A stretch of DNA of 64,000 nt from Pseudomonadota bacterium (GCA_020161775.1 JAIUOW010000003.1:1-64000), one strand, 5' to 3'. Positions 45,123 through 53,870 are shown, numbered from the stretch's first letter. Notes: generated by a model from the letters alone, not told the origin. Translations and numbers: made by a program.

Positions 45123-46138
45123 GCGGCGCCGCCGCGCTGCCCACGGTCCTGCTGTGGACGCCCTTTCCCGCGCAGGGCGAGGCCGTGCGCGCCGCGCTGG
45201 CCGGCATGGACGGCGTGCGGCTGCTCTGCGCCGCAACCGAGGCCGAGGCGATCGCGCTGCTGCCGCTGGCCGACGCGGCGCTGTTCGCGGGGGCCGGCGC
45301 GGGCTATACGGCGGAGCTGGCGCAGGCCGTGCGTCTGACGCCGCGCCTGCGCTGGCTGCAGTCGCTGTCCACCGGCATCGACGGGATCGAAAAGCACGGC
45401 CTGCCGGCGCACGTGGTGCTCAGCGGCATCGGCGACGCGGGCGCTGCGGTGGTGGCCGAGCATGCGCTGGCGCTGCTGCTCGCGCTGGCGCGCGGATTGC
45501 CGCACGCCATGCGGCAGGCTGAACAAGGGCAGTGGGACCGGCAGATCGCCACGCGGCTGCGCTCGCTGGAGGACATGCGCCTGGGCGTGCTCGGCTGCGG
45601 CGGCATCGGCCAGGCCACGGCGCTGCGCGCGCGGGCCTTCGGCATGGCCTGCACCGGCGTCAACCGCGGCGGGATCAACCCGGCGCCCGAACTCTTCGAC
45701 ACCGTGCTCCCGATGGCGCGCCTGCACGAAGCGCTGGCCGCGTGCGACGCGCTGGTGGTGGCGCTGCCGCTGACCGCCCAGACGCGCGGCGTGCTGGACG
45801 CCGCCGCATGGCGCGCCTGCAAGAGCGGCGTGCTCGTGGTCAACGTGGGGCGCGGTGCGCTCATCGACAGCGACGCGCTGCTGGCCGCGCTGGATGCGCG
45901 CCAGGTGGGTGCGGCCGGGCTGGACGTGACCGACCCCGAGCCCCTGCCCGCGGACAGCCCGCTGTGGCGGCGCCCGGACGTGCTGATCACCCCGCACATC
46001 GCGGGCGGCGGCAGCGCCGCGGGGCTGCGCCGGCTGGCCGGCGTGGTGGCGGCCAACGTGCAGCGCTTCATGCGCGGCGAACCTGTGCAGCCCCAACTGA
46101 GGCGAGCTGCGCAACCCACCGTGGGCGGCGCCGCATGA
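45119..46138 (+). CDS. D-isomer-specific 2-hydroxyacid dehydrogenase
   Basis: A 339-residue NAD(P)-dependent dehydrogenase. The Rossmann motif is GVLGCGGIGQATALRARAFG, the catalytic Arg is in VNVGRGALID, the Glu region is DPEPLPADSPLW and the catalytic His is in ITPHIAGGGS. It converts 2-oxo acids and D-2-hydroxy acids. Coupled by 4-base overlaps on both sides within the MarR-controlled operon. The exact substrate is not predictable. Confidence 0.9.
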   Translation: MSGAAALPTVLLWTPFPAQGEAVRAALAGMDGVRLLCAATEAEAIALLPLADAALFAGAGAGYTAELAQAVRLTPRLRWLQSLSTGIDGIEKHGLPAHVVLSGIGDAGAAVVAEHALALLLALARGLPHAMRQAEQGQWDRQIATRLRSLEDMRLGVLGCGGIGQATALRARAFGMACTGVNRGGINPAPELFDTVLPMARLHEALAACDALVVALPLTAQTRGVLDAAAWRACKSGVLVVNVGRGALIDSDALLAALDARQVGAAGLDVTDPEPLPADSPLWRRPDVLITPHIAGGGSAAGLRRLAGVVAANVQRFMRGEPVQPQLRRAAQPTVGGAA

Positions 46139-47310
46139 CGCGCGGCGCGCGGATTGAACGCGCCGAGCTGTTCGAGGCCGACGCCGGCTGGCAGCGGCTG
46201 TCCTTCCTCAAGCTCACCGCGGCGGACGGCACCACCGGCTGGGCCGAGTTCAGCCAGCATTTCGCGGCCGGCCTGGCGGGCGTGGTGCAGGCACTCGCCG
46301 CCGTGGCCATCGGCTGGGACGCGCGGGAGGCGCAACGCCTGGCGCTGGACCTGCAGGCACGCGGCCGTGCCGTGGGCGGCGGCCTGCATGCCCAAGCCTG
46401 CGCCGCGGTCGAGAACGCCTGCCTGGACCTGAAGGCGCGGCTGCTGGGCGTGCCGGTGTACGAACTCTTCGGCGGCAGCCACCGCAGCGAGCTCCCCGCC
46501 TACTGGTCGCACTGCGGGCTGTACCGCATCCGCCGCCCGGACCTGTTCGCGGGCGCCTGCGTGCCGCGCAGCCTGGATGACATGCGCCGCGTGGCGGCCG
46601 AAGTACCCGCACGCGGCTTTCGCGCGCTCAAGACCAACCTGCTCTCGTTCGCGCCCGGCGGCACGGCGGACGTGCACATGCCGGGCTTTGCGCGCGGGCC
46701 GGGGCACCCCGCGCTGCACGTGGACGCGGGGCTGGTGGAGCGGTCGGTGGCGCTGGTGCAGCACCTGCGCCAGGGCGCGCCCGGCACCGGCCTGATGCTG
46801 GACCTGAACTTCAACGTCAAGCCCGAAGGCGCGCGCCGCCTGGCCGACGCGCTCGGCAGCGAGCTGGAATGGCTGGAGATCGACGGCCTGGATGCGGACA
46901 GCCTGGCCTGGGTGCGCGCCCACGGCGGCGCCCGCATCGCGTCGCTGGAGGCCGCCTACGGCCGCGCGGCCATCCTGCCGTACCTGCAGGCGCGCGCGGT
47001 GGACGTGGTCATCATCGACCCCATGTGGAACGGCCTGGGCGAGTCGCTGCGCATGGCGGCGCTGGCCGACACCTTCCAGGTCAACGTGGCGTCGCACCTG
47101 TACACCGGGACGCTGGCCACCGCCATGTGCGCGCAGTTCTGCGCGGCCATCCCCAACCTGCGCATCATGGAACTGGACGTGGACCGCGCGCCGGGGCTGG
47201 ACGAGCTGTTCACGGGCGAGGTCACGGTCAAGGACGGCAACGTGATCCTTCCCGCCGGCCCGGGCTGGGGCGTGGTGCCCCGCGAGGCGCGGCTCACGCG
47301 CCTGGCCTGA
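46135..47310 (+). CDS. Mandelate racemase/muconate lactonizing enzyme family protein
   Basis: A 391-residue enolase-superfamily enzyme. The N-terminal capping domain includes WAEFSQHFAAGL and AVENACLDLKARLLGVPVYE. In the barrel, the candidate base is in FRALKTNLL, the first metal ligand in LMLDLNFNVKPEG, later acidic residues in WLEIDGL and ASLEAAYG, then DVVIIDPMWNG and VASHLYTG. Members abstract a proton alpha to a carboxylate, for example in acid-sugar dehydration. It ends the operon, 10 bases from the convergent ureD stop. Confidence 0.85.
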   Translation: MTRGARIERAELFEADAGWQRLSFLKLTAADGTTGWAEFSQHFAAGLAGVVQALAAVAIGWDAREAQRLALDLQARGRAVGGGLHAQACAAVENACLDLKARLLGVPVYELFGGSHRSELPAYWSHCGLYRIRRPDLFAGACVPRSLDDMRRVAAEVPARGFRALKTNLLSFAPGGTADVHMPGFARGPGHPALHVDAGLVERSVALVQHLRQGAPGTGLMLDLNFNVKPEGARRLADALGSELEWLEIDGLDADSLAWVRAHGGARIASLEAAYGRAAILPYLQARAVDVVIIDPMWNGLGESLRMAALADTFQVNVASHLYTGTLATAMCAQFCAAIPNLRIMELDVDRAPGLDELFTGEVTVKDGNVILPAGPGWGVVPREARLTRLA

Positions 47311-47320
47311 CGGCGCCCGG

Positions 47321-48169
47321 CTACAGCGCCCAGGTCCGTGGCACGGTCGCGGGCAGGTCCCACAAGCCCGTGCGCCAGGCCGCGCGCACGTCACGCAGCA
47401 GCGCCATGGCCGGCTCCACCAGGGGTGCGACCGCGCGCACGGCCACGACCTGCGGCGACGGTGACGTCGCCCCGGCCAGTCCGGCGTCGCCCCCGAGGCC
47501 GGCGATGGGGTGCGCATCGATGACCTCGCGTGCCAGCTCCAGCGCCCGTTCGCGCCGCGCACGGTCCAGCGGCGTGCCGCAGGCGAGGAACAGCGTGGCC
47601 ATGCAGCGGTGGCCGGCCAGGCCCAGCGGGCCGTCCAGCAGGCGCGCATCGTTGGCGGCCACGCGCCCACGCTCCAGCCAGGCGCCGGGCAGCTCGATGT
47701 GTTGCTGGAATGTGCCGCGCACGAACGGCTGGTCCGCCAGCGGCAGCCCGAGCGCCGTCACATCCCAGCCCATCAGCTCGGCCCCGGGCGCGATGTCCAG
47801 CGTGAGCCGGTTTTCGGCGATGCAGCCGCTGTAGCAGATGGCTTCCAGCGGCAGCCATTCGATGCGCGCACCGGCGCCCAGCGCGATGTGGGTGTGCTGC
47901 GCGGCCGTCTCGCCGTCGCTGCGGTAAAAGCGGCTGGCGCCCGGCGTGGTGATGACGCCATGGGCGCCTTCACCCGCGGTCACCGCGATGTCCAGCAGAT
48001 CGCCGCCCACCAGGCCGCTGGGCGGGTGGACCATCACGTTGTGGCAGATGGCGTCGCCCTCGGGGTACAGGCTCTGCAGGATACGCAGCGGACCGCTGTG
48101 CGCGAAGCGGGCCACGGTGCGCCCGGCTTCCAGGGTGTAGTCAAGCGAGAGTCGGGCGTGCCAGGGCAT
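47321..48169 (-). CDS. ureD: Urease accessory protein UreD (UreH)
   Basis: A 282-residue scaffold protein that binds apo-urease with UreF and UreG. Diagnostic stretches are FAHSGPLRILQSLYPEGDAI, VMVHPPSGLVGGDLLDIAV, TPGASRFYRSDGETA, then the WLPLEAICYSGCIAENRL region. It is on the same strand as ureABJCEFG but 28 kb upstream of ureA. Here it follows the nucleoside deaminase and ABC-transporter genes by 29 bases, apparently as the last gene of that operon. Confidence 0.95.
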   Translation of the reverse strand: MPWHARLSLDYTLEAGRTVARFAHSGPLRILQSLYPEGDAICHNVMVHPPSGLVGGDLLDIAVTAGEGAHGVITTPGASRFYRSDGETAAQHTHIALGAGARIEWLPLEAICYSGCIAENRLTLDIAPGAELMGWDVTALGLPLADQPFVRGTFQQHIELPGAWLERGRVAANDARLLDGPLGLAGHRCMATLFLACGTPLDRARRERALELAREVIDAHPIAGLGGDAGLAGATSPSPQVVAVRAVAPLVEPAMALLRDVRAAWRTGLWDLPATVPRTWAL

Positions 48170-48198
48170 GCGGCGAGTTTACGGGGCCGTGCTTTGCG

Positions 48199-48669
48199 CT
48201 ATTTCCAGAAGCCGCGGTGCAGCGTGGCGATGTCTTCTTCGACCTCAGCCACCGGCCCGGTTACCTCGATGGCCTTCTGTCCCCGCGCAAACACCTCCCG
48301 GCAGGGCAGGTCCATCGTGGGGTTCTCGCCATGGTTGCCCGTCAGCTCCAGCAGGCGTGACTCGGTCATGCCGTAAACCAGCCGGCCAATATGGGCCCAG
48401 TACTGCGTGCCCGCGCACATGGCGCAGGGCTCCACCGTGGTGACCAGGGTGCATTGCCAGAGGTAATCCGCGCTGTAGTTCTGCACGGCGGTGCGGGCCA
48501 GCACCGATTCGGCATGGTTCACCGTGTCCACATTGCCCTGTTCGGCCAGCACCGTTTCGCCGTCGGGCGCCACCAGGATGGCGCCGAACGGGTGGCGGCC
48601 CAGCGACATCGCGCGCCGGGCCACCTCGTTCGCGCGGCGCAGGTGCCGCGCCGCCTGTTCGGGTGTCAT
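48199..48669 (-). CDS. Cytidine/deoxycytidylate-type nucleoside deaminase
   Basis: A 156-residue zinc deaminase of the guanine/cytosine/tRNA-adenosine deaminase fold. The catalytic motif is NHAESVLAR (His and proton-shuttle Glu), and the zinc-binding cysteines are in VEPCAMCAGTQYWAHIGRL. GRHPFGAILVAPDGETVL precedes it, resembling guanine deaminases of the GuaD type more than TadA. ATG at 48669 was chosen. It sits between the ABC permease and ureD, so a nucleobase or nucleoside substrate supplied by the transporter is plausible. Confidence 0.85.
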   Translation of the reverse strand: MTPEQAARHLRRANEVARRAMSLGRHPFGAILVAPDGETVLAEQGNVDTVNHAESVLARTAVQNYSADYLWQCTLVTTVEPCAMCAGTQYWAHIGRLVYGMTESRLLELTGNHGENPTMDLPCREVFARGQKAIEVTGPVAEVEEDIATLHRGFWK

Positions 48670-48682
48670 GTCGTCCCGCGGC

Positions 48683-49465
48683 CTAGTGGTTCTGCGAGCC
48701 GCGATGCGCCCAGGCCGTGGTGTGCTTCTCGATGAAGCTGAACAGCTCATACATGACCATGGCCATTGCGCCCACCACCAGCAGGCCGGCGAAGGCCAGG
48801 CCCATCTGCATGGCCGATCCGGCAGAAATCAGCAGGTAGCCGATGCCTTCGTTGGCGGCGGTCATCTCGGACACCGTGGTACCGACAAACGCCAGCGTGA
48901 TCGCGACCTTGAGCGAGCCATAGAAGTAGGGCATGGAGCGCGGCAGGCCGACCTTGACCAGCACGTCCCAGCGTTTGGCGCCCAGCACGCGCAGCACGTC
49001 CTCCAGCTCGGGCTCCAGCGTGGCCAGGCCGGTGGCGATGTTGACCATGATCGGGAAGAAGCTGATCAGGAACGCCGTCAGGATGGCCGGGCCGATGCCG
49101 ATGCCGAACCACACGACCAGGATGGGCACGAACGCCGCCTTGGGCAGTGCGTTGAACGCCGTCATGAGCGGGTACACGGCGGCGTACGCGATGCGCGAAC
49201 TGCCGATCACAAAACCCAGCAGCACGCCGACCACGATGGCAATGCCAAAGCCCACCATGGTGACCCAGAAGGTGCGCCAGGCGTGGCCCGCGATCACTTC
49301 CTTGAATTCCCAGAACTGCGTCCAGATGCGGATGGGGCTGGGGAAGATGAACTCGGACACGTTGAAGGCCGAGCACAGCACCTGCCACAGCACGATCACG
49401 GTGACCAGCAGGATCCAGGGCGACCAGAACTCGACCTGGCGTTTCTGTTTGAGCGACATGGTCAT
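48683..49465 (-). CDS. ABC transporter permease (SsuC/TauC/ThiX type)
   Basis: A 260-residue inner-membrane permease with about six helices. The EAA-loop is in ALPKAAFVPILVVWFGIGIG, and VLRVLGAKRWDVLVKVGLPR follows. It belongs to the nitrate/sulfonate/taurine/pyrimidine-precursor permease family. The start overlaps the ATPase stop by 4 bases. Together with the ATPase and NMT1-like binding protein it forms a complete importer. Confidence 0.92.
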   Translation of the reverse strand: MTMSLKQKRQVEFWSPWILLVTVIVLWQVLCSAFNVSEFIFPSPIRIWTQFWEFKEVIAGHAWRTFWVTMVGFGIAIVVGVLLGFVIGSSRIAYAAVYPLMTAFNALPKAAFVPILVVWFGIGIGPAILTAFLISFFPIMVNIATGLATLEPELEDVLRVLGAKRWDVLVKVGLPRSMPYFYGSLKVAITLAFVGTTVSEMTAANEGIGYLLISAGSAMQMGLAFAGLLVVGAMAMVMYELFSFIEKHTTAWAHRGSQNH

Positions 49466-50280
49466 TGCGCCACCTCCGCGCCTTGCTTTCTCATCGCTCC
49501 AATATGCCCGCGCAGTTCATGAACGATGTCGGTGAACTCCTTGGTGTAGGTGATCTCCAGGTCGCGCGGGCGCGGCAGCTCGATCTCTTTCTTGACCACG
49601 AAGCGTCCGGGGCTCTTGCTCATGACATAGACCGTGTCGGCCAGGAAAACGCTTTCGCGCAGGTCGTGCGTGACCAGGATGACGTTGAACTTCTGCTCGG
49701 TCCACAGGTCGCGCAGGATGCACCACAGCTCCTCGCGCGTGAATGCGTCCAGCGCGCCAAAGGGCTCGTCCAGCAGCAGCATCTTGGGCTCGTGGATCAG
49801 CGCACGGCAGATGCTGGCGCGCTGCTGCATGCCGCCCGACAGCTGCCAGGGAAATTTGTCCTCGTACCCGCCCAGGCCCACCTTCTGCAGCAGCTTGCGG
49901 GCGCGTTCTTCGTATTCCTTGCGCTTTTGCTTGAAGCTGCTGCGGTAGGGCTCCACGATCTCCAGCGGCAGCAGCACGTTGTCGACCGTGGTGCGCCAGG
50001 GCAGCAGGCTGGGCGCCTGGAAGGCCATGCCGCTGATCTTCAGCGGGCCGGTCACGGGCTGGCCGTCGATCAGGATCTTGCCCATCGACGGCATCTTCAG
50101 GCCGGTGGTCAGCTTCATGAACGTGGACTTGCCGCAACCCGACGGGCCCACGATGGCGATGAATTCGCCCTGGCGGACCTTCAGGTCAATGGCCTCCACC
50201 GCAAAGTGGTTGGCAGCCAGCAGCTCCTCGTTGTAGGCGAGCCAGACGTCGCGAAAGTCAACGAAATAAGGTGTTTCCAT
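49462..50280 (-). CDS. ABC transporter ATP-binding protein (SsuB/TauB type)
   Basis: A 272-residue ATPase. Walker A is GPSGCGKSTFMK, the signature is LSGGMQQRASICRALI, Walker B is MLLLDEPFGALD, and the switch is VTHDLRESV. ATG at 50280 (METPYFVDF) was chosen; the open frame further upstream is produced by the palindromic repeat at 50293-50360. Energises import with the permease at 48683. Confidence 0.93.
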   Translation of the reverse strand: METPYFVDFRDVWLAYNEELLAANHFAVEAIDLKVRQGEFIAIVGPSGCGKSTFMKLTTGLKMPSMGKILIDGQPVTGPLKISGMAFQAPSLLPWRTTVDNVLLPLEIVEPYRSSFKQKRKEYEERARKLLQKVGLGGYEDKFPWQLSGGMQQRASICRALIHEPKMLLLDEPFGALDAFTREELWCILRDLWTEQKFNVILVTHDLRESVFLADTVYVMSKSPGRFVVKKEIELPRPRDLEITYTKEFTDIVHELRGHIGAMRKQGAEVAQ

Positions 50281-50292
50281 GCATTGCCTGTC

Positions 50293-50360
50293 ATTGCGGG
50301 CTGGACCCGCAATCCACATGAGCAGGCTCACCCGCATGGATGCTGGGTCAAGCCCGGCAT
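50293..50360. repeat. Pair of REP-like intergenic palindromes
   Basis: Two hairpins stand in tandem: ATTGCGGG-CTGGA-CCCGCAAT (50293-50313) and ATGCTGGG-TCAAG-CCCGGCAT (50340-50360). They are the type that reads GLDPA or AGPAR when translated. They separate the binding-protein gene from the ATPase gene, and might tune differential expression. A related unit is at 56299. Confidence 0.7.
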
Positions 50361-50378
50361 GACAGTCCTGTTTTCTGT

Positions 50379-51413
50379 TTACTTTTTCACCGGGGGCAAG
50401 ATGTTCAGCTCGGCCTTCGTCGGCAGCATGGAGCCGTTCCACACGGTGTCGGGGTTCACGCGGGTCTTGGTGTTGAACGCGTCCGACACCTGCGAGGCCA
50501 TCAGCGACAGGCGGCCCGGCACGACCTGGCCAAAGCCTTCGGCGCGCGCGTCGGGGCTGGCCACCACGGAGTCAATGGCCATCTTCAGGCGGCGGGTTTC
50601 CAGCGCGGTGTTGATGATGCCGTCGCGTGCCTTCACCGTGTCGATGGCGGCCTCGGGCTTGGCGATCACGTCCTTCACGCCCTTGGTGAAGGCGCTGAGG
50701 AACGCCTTCACAGCGGCGGGGTTGTCCTTGATCATCTTGGGGCTGGCGATGATCACGTTGCCGTACAGCTTCACGCCGTTGTCGGCATACGGTAGCGTCA
50801 CCACGTCTTCCAGCTTGACGCCGCGTGCTTCCAGGTTGAGCAGCGAGGTGAACGAGAAGCCGGTGATGGCGTCCACGTCACCGCGGGCCAGCATGGTCTC
50901 GCGCAGCGGCGGGTCCATGGCCGTCCATTGCACGTTGCTCACGCTGTTGGCCTTGGCAAAGATCGGGAACGCGCGGCGGCCGGCGTCAAAAACCGGGGCG
51001 CCGAGCTTCTTGCCGGAGAGGTCGGCGGGCGTCTTGATGCCCGACTTCTTGAGCGCCATCACGGCGGCCGGCGTGTTGTTGTAGACCATCATCACGGCCA
51101 CCGGCTTGTTGGGCGCATCGGGGTTGTTGGCGTGGAACTCCATCAGCGCGGCCAGGTCGGCAAAGCCCATGTCATACGTGCCCGAGGCCACGCGCGTCAC
51201 CGTGCCGCCCGAGCCGTTGCCGGCGTCAATCGTCACGTCCAGCTTGGCGTCCTTGAAGTACCCCTTGGCGGCTGGCACCAGGAACAGGGCGGCCGGGCCT
51301 TCAAAGCGCCAGTCCAGCTGGAACTTGACGGGTGTGGTCTGGGCCTGGGCGGAGCCAAAGGCGGCAGCGGCAGCCAGGGCTGCGGTGGTCTTGAGGAAAA
51401 CGCGTTTTTTCAT
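50379..51413 (-). CDS. NMT1/THI5-like ABC substrate-binding protein
   Basis: A 344-residue periplasmic protein with a signal (KTTAALAAAAAFGSAQAQT). The mature start is VKFQLDWRFEGPAALFLVPA, as in NMT1/THI5-like and riboflavin/pyrimidine-precursor binders. AAKGYFKDAKLDVTIDAG and GTYDMGFADLAALMEF follow. It is the first gene of the importer-deaminase-ureD run. The ligand could be a pyrimidine, purine or sulfonate; the deaminase favours a nucleobase. Confidence 0.9.
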   Translation of the reverse strand: MKKRVFLKTTAALAAAAAFGSAQAQTTPVKFQLDWRFEGPAALFLVPAAKGYFKDAKLDVTIDAGNGSGGTVTRVASGTYDMGFADLAALMEFHANNPDAPNKPVAVMMVYNNTPAAVMALKKSGIKTPADLSGKKLGAPVFDAGRRAFPIFAKANSVSNVQWTAMDPPLRETMLARGDVDAITGFSFTSLLNLEARGVKLEDVVTLPYADNGVKLYGNVIIASPKMIKDNPAAVKAFLSAFTKGVKDVIAKPEAAIDTVKARDGIINTALETRRLKMAIDSVVASPDARAEGFGQVVPGRLSLMASQVSDAFNTKTRVNPDTVWNGSMLPTKAELNILPPVKK

Positions 51414-51697
51414 TTGAGGGGCTCCAGAACAGGACAGGAAATAGGACAAAAAGGAACAAAGCAAATTCGGTGCCGGGTGGGATGTTGGCGCACCAAGGAA
51501 GTGCCTATTTTCTGTGAAGGCGAGCGGAAAGCCCAACCGGACAGGCATCGGGAATACCCTGCAGTGACCCGGCCCGACGATCCGGGTTAGTACGGAGGTG
51601 GTCACGGACAGGGCTTTGTGGGCGCAGGTGCGGCCCGTCAAGGTATCGCTGGGCAAGCTGAATATCCACAGCGCGACGCGCCAAAGCGCCTGCGCAG
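51414..51697. other. Non-coding stretch upstream of the binding-protein gene
   Basis: No credible gene. One hairpin is visible (ACCCGG at 51567-51572 with CCGGGT at 51582-51587, interior CCCGACGAT). The minus strand close to the binding-protein start is T-rich. I looked for a TPP riboswitch because the neighbour is THI5-like and did not find its conserved parts. Confidence 0.5.
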
Positions 51698-51874
51698 AGG
51701 GCTCAGGCCGTAGTTGTAGTAGACCTCGCCCCGTGCCACGGCCTCGGGCGCGAAGCTCACGGCGCGGGCCAGCTGATCTTGCTGGCGGGTCAGTTCCTAT
51801 TCGCGGGCGAGCAGGGCGGTGCGTTCGGCCAGCCGTTGGCCGCGCGTGGCCACGGGGTGACGTTGGGAGTTCAT
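51698..51874 (-). pseudogene. Decayed DUF899 (thioredoxin-like) gene
   Basis: The frame from ATG at 51874 encodes MNSQRHPVATRGQRLAERTA and LLARE, then TAG at 51797-51799, then ELTRQQDQLARA. This matches the DUF899 N terminus, in which the stop replaces a Lys codon (ALLAKEKELTR in relatives). The frame then jumps to SFAPEAVARGEVYYNYG, which belongs to the middle of DUF899 proteins (full length about 230-250). So there is both a nonsense codon and an internal deletion, and the 3' part is lost. It lies just downstream of the beta-propeller gene on the same strand. Confidence 0.65.
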
Positions 51875-51906
51875 GGTGGGGTGCTTGATGTGGTGCTGCG
51901 TTGCCA

Positions 51907-52551
51907 TCAGGCTTTGCGCGGCCGGCGCACGGCGCGCACCTTGCCCGCGCCACCCCCACCGCAATAGAACAGGCCGGCGCCGTCGGACTCCAGCCCGCTC
52001 ACGCCCATGCCGGCCGGCATGGCCAGGCGCTGCCGCACCTCCCCGCTTCGGGGGTCGATGCGGCGCAGCTCGCTCTCGTCGCCTTCCCAGGTGCCGTGCC
52101 ACAGCTCGCCGTCCACCCAGGTCACGCCGGTCACGTAACGGTTGGATTCGATGGTGCCCTGGATTGCGCCCGTGGCCGGGTCGATGCGGTGGATCTTGCG
52201 GTTCTGGTACTGGCCGACCCACAGGCTGCCCTCGGCCCAGGTCAGGCCCGAGTCGTTGCCCTGGCCCGGCGCGGGAATCGTCGCGAGTACTTTGCCCGTG
52301 GCCGGGTCGATCTTGTCGATGCGCGATTCGGTGATCTGGTACAGGTGCTTGCCGTCGAATGCCGTGCCGGCGTCGCTGGCGCAGGCAATGGTCTTGACGG
52401 TGTTGCCGTCGGCGGGGTCGAAGGCGACCAGGCCGTTGTCGGTGGCGGCCCAGACGTTGCGCCCGTCGTGGCTGACGCCGTGGATGCGGGCGGAGCCGGC
52501 AAAGGGGCCGTACTCGCGCACGACTTCGGCGGGTGAGGCTTGGACTGTCAT
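51907..52551 (-). CDS. Beta-propeller protein (glutamine-cyclotransferase/SMP-30-like repeats)
   Basis: A 214-residue protein built of about five WD/YVTN-like blades: GRNVWAATDNGLVAFDPADG, KHLYQITESRIDKIDPATGK, GSLWVGQYQNRKIHRIDPATG, GELWHGTWEGDESELRRIDP and a Gly-rich end. No signal peptide is present, so it is cytosolic. It resembles glutaminyl-peptide cyclotransferase-like or PQQ-type propellers, but catalytic residues cannot be assigned. It lies between the decayed DUF899 gene and the wHTH regulator, all on one strand. Confidence 0.7.
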   Translation of the reverse strand: MTVQASPAEVVREYGPFAGSARIHGVSHDGRNVWAATDNGLVAFDPADGNTVKTIACASDAGTAFDGKHLYQITESRIDKIDPATGKVLATIPAPGQGNDSGLTWAEGSLWVGQYQNRKIHRIDPATGAIQGTIESNRYVTGVTWVDGELWHGTWEGDESELRRIDPRSGEVRQRLAMPAGMGVSGLESDGAGLFYCGGGGAGKVRAVRRPRKA

Positions 52552-52578
52552 GGTGTTTCCTTTCGTGATGAGGAAACT

Positions 52579-53811
52579 TTAGCCAGACGGCAGCGAAGCA
52601 GGGAGTAACAAGATCGTCGTGAATCCGGCCAAAGGGGATGTCAGCCAGCGCTGTGCCCGCGCACGGCCAATGGCGCGCACGCGGCCTGCCTGCTGCAGCG
52701 CTACCAGTGCGCGCTGCACGGTGCGCTGGCTTTCGTTGAGGGCAAGCGCCAGTGCTGACGTGGACCAGGCCGCGCCGTCGGACAGCAGCGCCAGCAACGC
52801 GGCATCGTCGCCCTCTATCGGTGGGGCCAGCACGGCGACGCGGCTGCCGTCGTGCGGCCTGAGTGCAAAGCCATCCGGCGTCGCGTCGATGCGGGCAAAC
52901 GGCTTGACCAGCGCGCGCAGCCGCCCGACTTCGACGCGCAGGCGGGCGCGGTGTGTCTCGTCGGCGTGGCGCTGGCGAAAGGCCCGGGCGATCAATGCCT
53001 CGCGGCTGGCATCGCCCGGCCACGCCCGTGCGAGTGTGTCGGCCAGCATGAACAGCACAGGCCGGCGTGCCAGCGATACGCGGCGGGTGCCAAGGCTCAC
53101 CGCATGGCGGCACGCGTCCACCACCAACGCCCCGCACGCCAGCAGGTCGGACACCTCGTCCAGCCGCAGCAGGCGTTCACCATGCTGTCCGATTTGCCGC
53201 GCCGCGGGTTGCACCAGGATGGCCTGCGCCTGCGCTACTTCGGCCTGCAGCGCGGGAATGCCGGCGTGCGCTGCGCTGTATTGCGCGCGGGCCAGCGCCG
53301 CTTCGGCCGCAGCCATCTGCAGCGAGCGCATGGCAAGCTCCGCCGCGCACAGCGCTGCCACGGCGGTCAGCGCGGGCGGCAGGCGCTGGGCGTCGTCAGC
53401 CATGTCGGTGGCCGCGAGCGAGGCGGCCGCCTCCTCCAGCCGGCCCAGCAGCAGCCACTGTCGTGTGGCGGTCAGGCGTGCCTGCAGCGCGTTGGCGCGG
53501 TCGCCCTGCGCGGTCAGCGTATCGGCCGCCGTGAGCAGGGCGCGCGGCGGGCCTGACAGATCGCGCAAGGCCAGTGCTACCTCGGCTTTGGCGGCGACGC
53601 AGCGCGCGTGGGCCAGAGGCTCGCCCTGGCCAAAGCCGCGCGCAGCCCGCCGCAGCAACTCGCGTGCGCGCGCCAGGTCGCCCAGCTGTGCCATGGCAAT
53701 GCCGCGCAGCGCCAGCGCCGGCGCGTCGTTGCGCAGCGCCACGTGCTTGAGCGCGCCCAGGGCGTCACCCGCCGCCAGCGCGCGGGCCGATGCGTTGATC
53801 AGCGAATCCAT
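52579..53811 (-). CDS. TPR-like protein with C-terminal winged helix
   Basis: A 410-residue, Ala/Leu/Arg-rich helical protein. Residues 1-200 show TPR-like repeats (ALRGIAMAQLGDLARARELL, ANALQARLTATRQWLLLGRL). The last 70 residues look like a winged HTH: DAALLALLSDGAAWSTSALA, LNESQRTVQRALVALQQAGR and RVRAIGRARAQRW. It is likely a transcriptional regulator of the propeller/DUF899 genes downstream (28-base gap); no signal or membrane segment. Divergent from the helicase gene. Confidence 0.7.
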   Translation of the reverse strand: MDSLINASARALAAGDALGALKHVALRNDAPALALRGIAMAQLGDLARARELLRRAARGFGQGEPLAHARCVAAKAEVALALRDLSGPPRALLTAADTLTAQGDRANALQARLTATRQWLLLGRLEEAAASLAATDMADDAQRLPPALTAVAALCAAELAMRSLQMAAAEAALARAQYSAAHAGIPALQAEVAQAQAILVQPAARQIGQHGERLLRLDEVSDLLACGALVVDACRHAVSLGTRRVSLARRPVLFMLADTLARAWPGDASREALIARAFRQRHADETHRARLRVEVGRLRALVKPFARIDATPDGFALRPHDGSRVAVLAPPIEGDDAALLALLSDGAAWSTSALALALNESQRTVQRALVALQQAGRVRAIGRARAQRWLTSPLAGFTTILLLPASLPSG

Positions 53812-53870
53812 GTCAGCAGGCTACACCACGGCGTTGTGGCAACGTGGCGATAGGGCAAACTCAAGTGTCC

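Noticed and set aside
50281-50442. N-terminal extension of the ABC ATPase reading through the region upstream of 50280
   Set aside because: The extra residues (GLDPAS, AGPARND) are translations of REP-like palindromes; the family start is METPYF at 50280.
51414-51697. TPP or other riboswitch upstream of the NMT1/THI5-like binding protein
   Set aside because: The conserved CTGAGA and GGATAATGCC-type parts of the THI element are not present; only a simple GC hairpin was found.
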